From positions 1 through 64,000 of the forward strand of contig NZ_JACJPY010000010.1 of assembly GCF_014696345.1 (NCBI RefSeq): a stretch of 64,000 nucleotides of DNA. The letters are read 5' to 3'. A program made the position numbers and the translations under genes. Every line of letters starts with the position of its first letter. Position 1 is the first letter of the stretch. The stretch is from Pseudanabaena cinerea FACHB-1277. GTDB taxonomy: Bacteria > Cyanobacteriota > Cyanobacteriia > Pseudanabaenales > Pseudanabaenaceae. The notes under the pieces are model-generated. The model ran no database searches. It was given only the letters and a program-made list of their open reading frames with translations, and was not told where the DNA came from. This document shows, piece by piece, positions 1 to 7,422 of the stretch.

Positions 1-104
1 TATTGAAACTAGCTCCCAATAAGTTAACCTACTATCAACGAGGTAAGAGGGCTATGCAGCTTGTCACGGCTACGTTTTAGATGTCTTTGTCACCCCCTCA
101 GTGC
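1..104 (+). mobile_element. Right end of an insertion sequence, cut by the window edge
   Basis: The first 104 bases look foreign to the gene next to them. Positions 3-80 on the plus strand read as the open C-terminal end of a protein. About 24 bases of untranslated end follow, finishing near GTCTTTGTCACCCC. Immediately beyond this the minus-strand membrane-protein gene is cut off in mid-helix. A transposase tail, a short terminal stretch and an interrupted gene are the usual signature of an inserted IS. The IS family and exact terminal repeat cannot be set because the other end is outside the window. Confidence 0.5.
3..80 (+). CDS. C-terminal 25 residues of a probable transposase (partial)
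   Basis: The frame starting at base 3 is open from the window edge to TAG at 78-80. It reads LKLAPNKLTYYQRGKRAMQL and then VTATF. The basic, Tyr/Arg-rich end next to an interrupted gene resembles the C-terminus of DDE transposases of IS4-like elements. That assignment rests on composition and context only. No catalytic residue is in the window, so the family stays open. Confidence 0.4.
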   Translation: MKLAPNKLTYYQRGKRAMQLVTATF

Positions 105-584
105 CAAGATACTCATAGTTGATAGGAGATCTAGGTTAGCGCGGACGATCTGCTCGATCGCTGCGAAATAGGGTAAAGCGGTAGGAAGTTCTAAAATTGT
201 TACAGACATTCCTAACAGAAAAGTTTTTGCCAAGTTTAATTTTTGCGGTGCTTTTACTGGTTCAGCTTGAGTAGGAATTCGGAGAGTAACGCCTACTATC
301 AATAGAATTATGCCAGTCAGAAATTGAATTATATAAAATAAAGATGTGGACAAAGAGAATCCAGAGTTTGCAATTACGGTCTGAATTAATCTATCTAAGC
401 CTAATACAGCCAATAATCCCGATGTCCAATAGGCGAAAAATATGCCAATTACAAAGGCGATTGATCGCGGAACTGGTTTTGTCGTTCCTAGCAAATAGAC
501 TTGTAAAGCGATCGCCGATGGATTAAGGCTATCGAGCGCCGCGATCGCTATTAGCGATGGAAGTAAGGCTGACATAAAGTTCAA
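90..584 (-). pseudogene. GAP/Sap-family membrane protein, truncated by an insertion
   Basis: The N-terminal 164 residues of a polytopic membrane protein start MNFMSALLPSLIAIAALDSL. This resembles the GAP family (Sap, sulfolipid-1-addressing-like; LysE/DsbD-like fold). Hydrophobic segments lie near residues 5-25, 38-62, 72-102 and 118-142. Family members usually have about 220 residues and six helices. Here the reading frame runs through ILAL and then ends at RG-stop, exactly where the foreign sequence begins at about base 104, so the last helices are missing. It lies 20 bases downstream of devC and probably belonged to that transcription unit. A substrate cannot be inferred. Confidence 0.6.
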
Positions 585-604
585 GCATCAAGTTCAAAAA
601 ATGA

Positions 605-1777
605 TTAGAAAATATCAGCAGGATCGGCGGTTTGGAGTTTTCGCATGGCGATCGCCCCTGAAGTTACGCACATGATTACAGTCATCACAAATACGGAAGT
701 GGCACGTTCTACTGTCATTTTGATCGGTAGCATGGTGGCAGTGTAGGTCACTTGATAGAGTCCCACAGAAAGTAAGAAACTGGGCAGAAATCCCAAACAG
801 GCTAATAGAATTGCTTCCTGAAAGAGAATGCTCAAGAGAAAGCGATCGCTGTAGCCCATCGCCTTGAGAGTGGCATATTCCGCAAGGTGATCGGAGACAT
901 CGGAATAGAGAATTTGATAGACAATCACAATACCGACAATAAAGCCCATCGCCACGCCCAAACCAAAGATGAAGCCAATACTAGTTCCCGTTTCCCAATA
1001 ACTTTTTTCGACACCTGCCCATTCTTCGGTAGTCAGCACGCGCATATCATCAGATAATAGACTAGCAAGTTCCCTTTTGACTTGCTGCACGTCGGCTCCT
1101 TCTTTAAGATGAATTAATCCCATCTCAATGCGATCGCTGCGTCGGTCTGGAAATAAACGTAAAAAAGTCGCGTCACTGGTGATGATATTGCCATCGGCAG
1201 CAAAGGAAGAACCAACTTCAAATAGTCCACTTACCTGTACTAATTTATTATTTAGTTGAGCTTCTAATTCACCCTTTTGCATAAACATATTCGCCACATC
1301 GCCATATTCAGGACGACCAGCGCGATCGAAGAGAACGCGATCGAGTTGTTGAATCTGGGGAATTTGCTGAGCAGGATCGGGTAGCCTGACGCTAGGATTA
1401 CCCGCATCGACTCCCCAGATAAGAATGGCGCGATTTTGGCGAGTTTCAGGATTGCGCCATTGACCAGCAACGGAAATGTAGAGGGGAGAAACAGATTTAA
1501 CTTGAGGATGGGCAAGGGTTTGATAAAGGCGATCGCGTTGAAAATTAGGAGTGGAGATGAGAGTTTGAAATTGTGTACTAGCGATCGCTAAATCCGCCTG
1601 AATCAGTTCGCGATAGGGCTTCATCGCTGAATCATAGAGCGCTCCTTCAAAACCCATCTGCACGAACATCAAGATATCGGCAAAGGCAATACCTGATAGC
1701 GCCACAATAAAGCGAACTTTATTACGAGTCAGTTGGAGCCAAGCAAGGGGAGTTTTTCGCAGCAATTTACGAAGCAT
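605..1777 (-). CDS. devC: DevC-type ABC exporter permease
   Basis: This is a 390-residue inner-membrane permease of the DevC/MacB-FtsX class. A first membrane helix lies near residues 22-44, then a large periplasmic domain of about 210 residues, then three helices in the C-terminal FtsX-like domain. In the family DevC works with a membrane-fusion protein (DevB), an ATPase (DevA) and an outer-membrane TolC to export glycolipids or other substrates. An upstream in-frame extension to 2029 is rejected because it overlaps the GNAT gene. The chosen ATG at 1777 has a strong AGGAGG six bases ahead. No devA is visible downstream. The next gene is the truncated GAP-family protein and then the IS. Confidence 0.88.
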   Translation of the reverse strand: MLRKLLRKTPLAWLQLTRNKVRFIVALSGIAFADILMFVQMGFEGALYDSAMKPYRELIQADLAIASTQFQTLISTPNFQRDRLYQTLAHPQVKSVSPLYISVAGQWRNPETRQNRAILIWGVDAGNPSVRLPDPAQQIPQIQQLDRVLFDRAGRPEYGDVANMFMQKGELEAQLNNKLVQVSGLFEVGSSFAADGNIITSDATFLRLFPDRRSDRIEMGLIHLKEGADVQQVKRELASLLSDDMRVLTTEEWAGVEKSYWETGTSIGFIFGLGVAMGFIVGIVIVYQILYSDVSDHLAEYATLKAMGYSDRFLLSILFQEAILLACLGFLPSFLLSVGLYQVTYTATMLPIKMTVERATSVFVMTVIMCVTSGAIAMRKLQTADPADIF

Positions 1778-1791
1778 AGATCCTCCTGATA

Positions 1792-2475
1792 TTAAACTTG
1801 AGGCGATCGCATCATCATCCATAGTGGTGGTGCATCGTTGAGAACTCGCAGTTCCTCTCGCACCACAAATCCATGTCGTTGATAGAACTTGACAGCGCGA
1901 TCGGTGGAAGTAAAGAGATAACAAATCTCCCCTTGGCGATCGGCTTGCTGCAAGACGGGTTGCAACAGCAAACCGCCAATTCCTTGACCTTGAGCCTTTG
2001 GCGATACACCCAATCCTTCTAGATACCAATGGGGTGTCGGGCAGTCATGCAAGCGATAGGCTTCCGTTTTTGTCAGTGTGTTGAGAACTCGTTTTGTGGA
2101 AAGGAATCCATTCTTTAGGAAAATCTCCAAAATCAGGGGTAGCGATCCTAGCAATGAAGCGGACTTGGCGTTAGGTGGCAACCAAGCCGCGATTCCTAAA
2201 ATGGGAGAGTTGCCAACTGAATCAGAAATATCATCATTGCCTTGATAGCCGCAATAGACGTGACCTAATGGAAAGTTATGATTTATTGTCTTACTCCAAG
2301 CTTTTTCGAGAATTCCTAAGCGATCGCGTTCGTTGGGAATGAGATAGCAGGACAGGGGATCACCGAAAAATGTATCCGCCATCATTTTGGTAGCATTGGA
2401 GATTTGTGATTCTGGAAGGGAGATAATTTGTGGTTCTTCTTTGCTAATAACCATTGTATCATGATCAATATTCAT
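1792..2475 (-). CDS. GNAT-family N-acetyltransferase
   Basis: The 227-residue protein has the GNAT acetyl-CoA fold in its C-terminal half. Motif A is seen around residues 153-171 (LGVSPKAQGQGIGGLLL, with the QGQGIG pyrophosphate loop). The typical FYQRHGF motif B element is at 197-203. The first 120 residues resemble the extended N-terminus of acetyltransferases with unknown acceptors. An AGGAG lies ten bases before ATG. The gene is wedged between devB and devC with 14-19 base gaps, so it is co-transcribed with the exporter and may modify or detoxify the exported compound. That role is inference. Confidence 0.85.
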   Translation of the reverse strand: MNIDHDTMVISKEEPQIISLPESQISNATKMMADTFFGDPLSCYLIPNERDRLGILEKAWSKTINHNFPLGHVYCGYQGNDDISDSVGNSPILGIAAWLPPNAKSASLLGSLPLILEIFLKNGFLSTKRVLNTLTKTEAYRLHDCPTPHWYLEGLGVSPKAQGQGIGGLLLQPVLQQADRQGEICYLFTSTDRAVKFYQRHGFVVREELRVLNDAPPLWMMMRSPQV

Positions 2476-2494
2476 AAATGGAACTCCTGATTAG

Positions 2495-3676
2495 TTAATT
2501 TAGAGAAGTAGGTTGAATCTTGCCTTGAACTTGTAAATTTGTGAGCGCTGCAACAAGGCGGCTATCTTCAGGATTCAGGCGTACTGTGACCTCGATAATG
2601 CGGCGATCGAGATTCTCGCCTGGTTGGTTGCCAGCAATTCGTTGGCGTTCCACCTGTAAGCCAATTTGCGAAACAATGCCCCGCACTTCGCCTTGAAAGG
2701 CTTGCCCCGTAATCGTTGCCGCTTGCCCAACCCGCACCCGCTCAATCTCCGTTTGATAGACTTCCAATACCGCAACCATGCGATCAGTTGCTCCCAATTC
2801 AACGATGCCCTCACTGCCCACCTTTTCGCCTAGTTTGGTATGGATTTTGAGAATCTGTCCATCCCTAGGGGCGCGGATATAGGCTTGGGCGAGGTTGGTT
2901 TCCGCAAGTTTGAGAGCCGCGATCGCACTGTCTACTTCTCTAGCTTTGGTGGCAATATCCACAGGGCGCACTTCAGCGATGCGATCGCGTGTACTACTTG
3001 CTTCAAGGATTTGGGCTTGGAGCGTATTAGCAAGGCGATCGCGGGTACTCAGAGCTTCTTGTAATTGGGCGCGGGTTGTCTCCGCCGCAAGACGTTTCGC
3101 ATCCAAAACTGAAGCAGAGACTGCACCTTGGGCATAGAGTTGTTGAAAACGTGCCAACTCTGCCTCCGCAGTACGAACCTCTGATTGCCAACGGGAAATC
3201 GTCGCCGATTGAGAAGCTTCACCACCGCGTAAATCCGCTTGCAGTCTCAATATCGATGCTTCTTGGGCTTGAATTTCCGACTGTTTTGCACCAGCCTGAA
3301 CCCTTGCAAGTTCCGCTTGAGCAATTTCCACCTGAGCCTTAGCTTTAGTCACTTCATCGGCAAAGCGATCGCTAGCATCTAGTACCGCGATAATTTGACC
3401 CGCTTTCACCCGATCGCCAACTTGGACGCGCAATTCCTTTAAGCGATCGCCATCTAGGGCAACGGGAGCCGCCAAACGCATGACTTCTCCTTCTGGTTCC
3501 AATCGACCCAGCGCCGTTATGGGTAGGGGCGCACTGGCGATCGCGGCAGAATTATTGGCAATATCGGGCTTGCTAGAAGATATAACGCTATAAATAGAAA
3601 GCCCTGTAGCTAGAGTCGCAAGGACAATTCCCCCAAGCCAAAGATGGCGGGAGTTAAAGAAAGATTGAGATGTCAT
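2495..3676 (-). CDS. devB: DevB-type membrane-fusion protein of an ABC exporter
   Basis: The 393-residue protein is an HlyD-family periplasmic adaptor. A single N-terminal membrane anchor (about residues 12-34) is followed by the start of the lipoyl half-motif with the LGRLEPEGEV signature typical of DevB. A long coiled coil covers about residues 105-255. The second lipoyl half follows (YIRAPRDGQILKI, near 267-279), then a beta-barrel domain. It would bridge DevC to an outer-membrane channel. First of three exporter-type genes on this strand and 176 bases downstream of tetR. The gap holds a palindromic mobile element. Confidence 0.88.
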   Translation of the reverse strand: MTSQSFFNSRHLWLGGIVLATLATGLSIYSVISSSKPDIANNSAAIASAPLPITALGRLEPEGEVMRLAAPVALDGDRLKELRVQVGDRVKAGQIIAVLDASDRFADEVTKAKAQVEIAQAELARVQAGAKQSEIQAQEASILRLQADLRGGEASQSATISRWQSEVRTAEAELARFQQLYAQGAVSASVLDAKRLAAETTRAQLQEALSTRDRLANTLQAQILEASSTRDRIAEVRPVDIATKAREVDSAIAALKLAETNLAQAYIRAPRDGQILKIHTKLGEKVGSEGIVELGATDRMVAVLEVYQTEIERVRVGQAATITGQAFQGEVRGIVSQIGLQVERQRIAGNQPGENLDRRIIEVTVRLNPEDSRLVAALTNLQVQGKIQPTSLN

Positions 3677-3708
3677 ATTTTACTAATCCATTTCAAAAAG
3701 GTTTGGAG

Positions 3709-3853
3709 ATCCCCCTCAATTCCCCTTATACCAATTTAAAAAAGTGTTGTCATACTTTTTAAATTGAAAACCAAACCCAGTAAGGTTTTTAATCAAGAAA
3801 TGGCGTAGCCATTTCTTGATTTGGTATTAAAAAGGGGGAAGAAGATAATTCTC
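3709..3853. repeat. GATCCCCCTCAATcCCCCTT repeat, split by an inserted element
   Basis: Bases 3709-3728 and 3827-3853 are the two halves of the dispersed repeat also seen at 8522-8570, 56104-56294 and 60740-60823. The left half reads GATCCCCCTCAATTCCCCTT and the right half AAAAAGGGGGAAGAAGA. In the intact copies the two halves are separated by only a few bases. Here a 98-bp palindromic element sits between them. Confidence 0.7.
3729..3826. mobile_element. 98-bp MITE-like element with TTA target duplication
   Basis: The element starts TACCAATTT and ends TTTGGTA (terminal inverted TACCAA/TTGGTA). It is flanked on both sides by the trinucleotide TTA (3726-3728 and 3827-3829), as a 3-bp target-site duplication would be. 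Inside, 3791-3804 and 3808-3821 form a perfect 14-bp inverted repeat around GTA, giving a strong hairpin. It has no coding capacity, so it would depend on a transposase elsewhere. The family is not identified. Confidence 0.6.
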
Positions 3854-4427
3854 ATTCATCGGCGTAGGTCATTCGTATTAGCTCCTCAACTATCCGCGAT
3901 CGCTCCTGATCTGAAACACAGTTAGTCCCCAGCAAGATGTTTAGAGACAACCCATCCATTGCTAAGAGAATGATTCCTGCTTTTACTGGTGCAATTCCAC
4001 AATTAAATGCGTCTTGCTGCCATTTTTGATAGACATCTCGAAGCGGTTGCAGCAGTCGGCTATCCTTCGATACCGCCGCTAACAATCCTGACTGAATGGC
4101 TGCATTCTCGCGATCAAATAGGTCTTGAGCGCGGATGTAAGCCCTCAACCATGCGCCTTTGATGGTGCGATCGCCTTGGCGAGTCAGTTCTATTTCTAGT
4201 AACTGCTCGAACTGCGCGATCAGGTTTGCCACCATGCCTATGAGCAGAGCCTCTTTATTAGGAAAGTGATAGAGCAGGCCGCCCTTACTTACGCCTGCCT
4301 CTTTCGCAACCGCATCAAGGGTCAAAGCATCAGCCCCAAACCGCAAAACCACTTCACCCGCCGCATTGAGCAGCGATTCTTTGGTTGTTGATTGCGATCG
4401 CTTGCCTACCTCTAACGCTTCTGCCAT
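3852..4427 (-). CDS. TetR/AcrR-family transcriptional regulator
   Basis: This 191-residue repressor-type protein has an N-terminal helix-turn-helix at about residues 33-62 (LTLDAVAKEAGVSKGGLLYH, then FPNKEALL). A divergent ligand-binding and dimerisation domain with the TetR_C-type helical pattern follows. It is the first gene of the tetR-devB-GNAT-devC strand. Two perfect or near-perfect palindromes lie in its own upstream region (4452-4504). Autoregulation and control of the exporter are therefore likely. The inducing ligand is unknown. Confidence 0.88.
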   Translation of the reverse strand: MAEALEVGKRSQSTTKESLLNAAGEVVLRFGADALTLDAVAKEAGVSKGGLLYHFPNKEALLIGMVANLIAQFEQLLEIELTRQGDRTIKGAWLRAYIRAQDLFDRENAAIQSGLLAAVSKDSRLLQPLRDVYQKWQQDAFNCGIAPVKAGIILLAMDGLSLNILLGTNCVSDQERSRIVEELIRMTYADE

Positions 4428-4451
4428 TTACTTCTACCTGAATACTAAAAA

Positions 4452-4476
4452 TTTAAGACAATTGACTTGTCTTAAA
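4452..4476. promoter_or_regulatory. Perfect 10-bp inverted repeat upstream of tetR
   Basis: Left arm TTTAAGACAA (4452-4461), spacer TTGAC and right arm TTGTCTTAAA (4467-4476). It lies 25-49 bases ahead of the tetR start and beside a second, different palindrome. It could be an additional operator or part of the promoter (TTGAC-like core). Confidence 0.5.
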
Positions 4477-4480
4477 AATA

Positions 4481-4504
4481 ACTATACCGTCCAGACGGTT
4501 TAGT
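4481..4504. promoter_or_regulatory. Probable TetR operator (ACCGTC-CA-GACGGT)
   Basis: The core ACCGTCCAGACGGT at 4486-4499 is a perfect palindrome. It extends to 24 bases (ACTAT... on the left, ...TTAGT on the right) with one mismatch. Operators of this shape, with ACCGTC arms, are common for TetR/AcrR regulators of exporters. Its position 53-76 bases before the tetR start fits autorepression. Confidence 0.65.
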
Positions 4505-4543
4505 GTCAATAGGCAAATTACTAACTCCACCTAAGCAGTAAAC

Positions 4544-4637
4544 GTAGGGTGCGTTAGCGCCAGCGTAACGCACAAATTTTTAACATTAGATGAGGTGCTT
4601 TACATTCCATTAACGCACCCTACCAGATCGGCGATCG
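4544..4637 (+). repeat. 94-bp direct repeat, copy 1
   Basis: Begins GTAGGGTGCGTTAGCGCCAG. It holds the inverted end TAACGCACCCTAC at 4611-4623 and continues through CAGATCGGCGATCG. The same sequence recurs at 7423-7516 in the same orientation with only a few substitutions. The GTAGGGTGCGTTA/TAACGCACCCTAC ends make it MITE-like. The two copies bracket the 3-kb TA and restriction module. Confidence 0.75.
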
Positions 4638-4760
4638 TGCTTGTGTTTGCTTGCAGCGAATAAGTTTTATATTAGGCGATAATCGCTTAAATCATTTGGT
4701 CAGCGATCGCCATATAACTAAGTGATGAGGTTATATCGTGATGAACAAGGCACTAGAGCA

Positions 4761-5000
4761 ATGATCACTGTAGAAACAATTGTAAATGAATTAAATTCAT
4801 TGCCAGAGCCTCTATTAGCGGAGGTACTCAGCTTTATTCGGGGTGCTAAAAATAAATTTGTGCAACCATCTCAACAATTAGGGTTTCAGCGTGTTGCTGG
4901 GTTGCATGAGGGACAAATCTGGATGAGTGATGATTTTAATGAGCCTTTATCAGATGAGTTTTGGTCAGTAATCGCTATTCTGATCAAACAAAAAGTCTGA
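4761..5000 (+). CDS. DUF2281-like antitoxin, apparently orphan
   Basis: The 79-residue product starts MITVETIVNELNSLPEPLLA, the helical start of VapB-like DUF2281 antitoxins. It then has the family's GLHEGQIWMSDDFNEPLSDE stretch, which normally ends FWLG and is followed by a PIN toxin. Here the end is FWSVIAILIKQKV and no toxin follows. The next genes run convergently. I chose the ATG at 4761 over one 39 bases upstream because the homology starts there. Probably a remnant of a VapBC pair. DNA binding is inferred from the family. Confidence 0.6.
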   Translation: MITVETIVNELNSLPEPLLAEVLSFIRGAKNKFVQPSQQLGFQRVAGLHEGQIWMSDDFNEPLSDEFWSVIAILIKQKV

Positions 5001-5013
5001 GTCAATGTAGCCC

Positions 5014-5388
5014 CTACCTAACAGGTAATTTACGGATGCGAATACTTTCATCTTGAATTGTAATTGCAGAACCTTCTTGTAAGGCTTCTTCTATTTGAGG
5101 CAATACATCTAACAGTTTTTGGGTCACGATGTCGGGTTTTGCTGATGAAAGGCGCAAGGTGATTAAGCTGGGCTGACTGTATCTGCTAAGTGCTACTAGC
5201 ATTGAGAAGTCTAGATCTTGAGTCAATACAACCCAGTTGTCAGTTCTGGCAAATTCTAAGATATTGATGTCTGGGGCGTTGGCAGGTAAGACTTCTGAGC
5301 TACGCATAATTTCATAGCCTTGTTTTTGTAAGTCTGCAACTGTTTTGGGTGAGATATGGACATCTGCAAGTAAACGGATATTTTTCAC
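5014..5388 (-). CDS. DUF5615 PIN-like toxin
   Basis: The 124-residue protein begins with GTG at 5388, whose bases overlap the stop of the upstream DUF433 gene (GTGA), indicating translational coupling. The start KNIRLLADVHISPKTVADL carries the first acidic residue of the PIN-like fold. WVVLTQDLDFSMLVAL follows with the conserved D-x-D-F. DUF5615 proteins are putative nucleases paired with DUF433 antitoxins. An upstream in-frame ATG at 5424 would lie entirely inside the antitoxin and is rejected. Confidence 0.78.
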   Translation of the reverse strand: MKNIRLLADVHISPKTVADLQKQGYEIMRSSEVLPANAPDINILEFARTDNWVVLTQDLDFSMLVALSRYSQPSLITLRLSSAKPDIVTQKLLDVLPQIEEALQEGSAITIQDESIRIRKLPVR

Positions 5389-5618
5389 GCGAGAACACCG
5401 TGAGTTTGATCTGAGACTGCCCAAGCTGCATAGTTGAGGACTTGTCTAATGTCTTCAAGTTCTAGTTCAGGATAGGCTTCTAGGATTTCTGGGACGGATA
5501 GGTTGCTGGCTAAGAGTTTGAGGACAAAGGCTACAGTAATCCTCAATCCTCTGACGGTTGGCTGTCCGAGACAGACATCGGGTTTAATGACAATTCGATC
5601 TAATCCTATAGTTTTCAT
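5385..5618 (-). CDS. DUF433 antitoxin
   Basis: The 77-residue protein has the full DUF433 pattern: RIVIKPDVCLGQPTVRGLRI, then VLKLLASNLSVPEILEAYPE and LELEDIRQVLNYAAW. The domain is a small winged-helix-like fold. It is the upstream gene of a coupled two-gene operon with the DUF5615 toxin, the normal antitoxin-first arrangement. Together they form the first of three DUF433 modules in the window. Confidence 0.82.
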   Translation of the reverse strand: MKTIGLDRIVIKPDVCLGQPTVRGLRITVAFVLKLLASNLSVPEILEAYPELELEDIRQVLNYAAWAVSDQTHGVLA

Positions 5619-5708
5619 TTTTGTTTCCTAATGATTAGCTTTCTAGTGGTTACTGATATATTTAAAAGATTTGGAATGGAAAAATAAGTTTAATACTAAA
5701 AAAAGATT

Positions 5709-6899
5709 TTATCGCAGACTAAAATCTGCAACTATGTTTGGTCGTGAAGCCAGAATCTTTGAGAGATGACTTTCTGCCCACATCTCTATTCTCAAAGCTG
5801 AATCAGAGCGATTATAATTTTCAACAAAACTGACCGCATCTGCTGTAAAACTGCCTGATGTAGCAATTATTAGAACATCTACCCTTTCAGGTTCCCAAAG
5901 TTTTATTTGGTCTTTCAATATGCTAATGTCTGTTAAGGAAATGCCTTTATCTCTCCAATGTTTGCATTGTAAAATAACCCTGTTTCGTATTGTACCACTT
6001 AACCCATCTTGACTAATTCTATAAGCAGAAATATCACGTCCACGATCTGGTGCATTAACATTAGTCAGTAATTGAGGATTTTCATAATTTTGTTCTGATG
6101 CAACTAGTGTAAAGATCAAACGTTCAAAATCCCCAGGACTAAGTTTTTCCCAGTTTAATTTTGTTAAAACACCTCCTGATGGATTTGATGCAACCAAATC
6201 ACCTAAATCATAAGTTTTTACTGGAATTGGCTCATGAGTTATTAAGAGAGACTTTGTAAGTCCTTCTTTAACTGAAGGATAATCTGAATTAATAATATCT
6301 CTAAGGTCATTCGTCTCCTTGAAAGAAAGGTGACGGTGTAAATCGCTCCATCTAGGAGGACGAGGAACACTACTACCAAGCAATATATCTATCTGCTTTA
6401 TTTTGTCAGAAAGCATTTGCCAATTTGGATGATCAATTTTTTTGTACCCAAAATCTTCGTCTTCTATAGGAAAAGCCTTTCTCAGTTCATTGAGAAGATT
6501 TTCAATTTCATTAAAAGACTGAAATACTATTTTTTGAATAAGATGCTTCCTTTTTAGATTGAACTTAAATCTATACTCTCTCAATTCTTTGCCAGGTTGT
6601 TCAATAGAACGATCTACTGCAATTTGAGCAGCTAGTTCTCCAACATCAATCGCATCTGAACGAGACAATGCTATTTCATCAAGACCCAGAGGTAGTGTAT
6701 GTGGCTTCCAACCATCAATATATGGCAAGCCTAAAAGGAACTGTTCATATGAACGACATGCATCTTCATAAACAGGATTTACAGCAAAAGAAACACTTTT
6801 AGGAGTATGTTTTTGCAGCAAAACCCACAATTTTTCAAGCTTAGCAAGATTCGCTTCTGATGCTTCAAATTGGCGTAACGCTTCATCTAAATGACTCAT
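5709..6899 (-). CDS. Restriction endonuclease-like protein (Mrr-type catalytic domain)
   Basis: The 396-residue product is a long, mostly helical N-terminal region (1-245) joined to a C-terminal nuclease domain. The nuclease region has LSPGDFERLIFTLVASE, then an acidic residue in DRGRDISAYR (about 286-295) and VILQCKHW (about 308-315). This is the D...QxK version of the PD-(D/E)XK site of Mrr_cat/type IV restriction enzymes. No methyltransferase is adjacent. It probably cleaves modified or foreign DNA, but the N-terminal domain is unrecognised. A TTG at 6905 is an alternative start. ATG at 6899 is preferred. It sits inside the repeat-bracketed module. Confidence 0.7.
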   Translation of the reverse strand: MSHLDEALRQFEASEANLAKLEKLWVLLQKHTPKSVSFAVNPVYEDACRSYEQFLLGLPYIDGWKPHTLPLGLDEIALSRSDAIDVGELAAQIAVDRSIEQPGKELREYRFKFNLKRKHLIQKIVFQSFNEIENLLNELRKAFPIEDEDFGYKKIDHPNWQMLSDKIKQIDILLGSSVPRPPRWSDLHRHLSFKETNDLRDIINSDYPSVKEGLTKSLLITHEPIPVKTYDLGDLVASNPSGGVLTKLNWEKLSPGDFERLIFTLVASEQNYENPQLLTNVNAPDRGRDISAYRISQDGLSGTIRNRVILQCKHWRDKGISLTDISILKDQIKLWEPERVDVLIIATSGSFTADAVSFVENYNRSDSALRIEMWAESHLSKILASRPNIVADFSLR

Positions 6900-6987
6900 A
6901 AACAACGAGCCTCTAAAAATTCTTCTGATTCAAAGCTAGGATCATTAAAAGCGATCGTAAATTTAATGCTGGAGTTAGAAGCCATAA
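6896..6987 (-). pseudogene. Short frameshifted remnant upstream of the nuclease gene
   Basis: An ATG at 6987 opens MASNSSIKF. If one T of a five-T run at 6959-6963 is skipped, the frame continues TIAFNDPSFESEEFLEARCL. Its stop then overlaps the nuclease start at 6899 (ATGA). That would be a typical coupled upstream gene now broken by a one-base insertion. The rest of the protein is missing. I do not recognise the family. Confidence 0.3.
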
Positions 6988-7089
6988 GGGACTCAACGAG
7001 TTATTTATTTTTTTCGCTAATCGAAGCAAATTATATCATTAAGCAACCTTTAATTTTTCATGCTGACAAACCTTGTATTTACCCCGCTC

Positions 7090-7330
7090 TTAGCAACTGT
7101 CCTGCATATGATCGTCTGAAAGTTTTATTAAACCTGCCTTTTCCCATTCATCTATGAGCATTTCACCAAATTGTAATTGCGTATGGATTTGGCTGGTGAC
7201 TGCAATTAAAAGAATATCTAGCTTTTGTTGGTCATAGGCATTTGAGCTAATACAATACTTCGGACAGTTTTAAAGATTGAGCCAAAAAAGCTATTCATCG
7301 GATAAGGTGCAAGTAGTGAACCAAAGCACC
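7090..7330 (-). pseudogene. Degraded PemK/MazF-type toxin gene
   Basis: Two frames on the minus strand join into a PemK/MazF-like sequence. The first is LLAPYPMNSFFGS...KTVRSIV. After a one-base deletion near 7250-7253 comes ISSNAYDQQKLDILLIAVTS, then QIHTQLQFGEMLIDEWEKAG and LIKLS. The IPYP and ISSNAY motifs and the spacing to the ITSQ strand match the toxin fold. After KLS the sequence diverges and ends at TAA (7092-7090), so the last strands are lost. No antitoxin is recognisable upstream. The 94-bp repeat covers that position. Confidence 0.6.
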
Positions 7331-7422
7331 AAATGAATAGCATTAGCGACATAATACCGAAAGTAGCAAGCAAAGTACAACAGAGATTTCTGACCATCCT
7401 GTTTTCGACAATCATAGTAAAT

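Noticed and set aside
1778-2029. 84-residue N-terminal extension of DevC
   Set aside because: It lies inside the GNAT gene in another frame. AGGAGG marks ATG at 1777.
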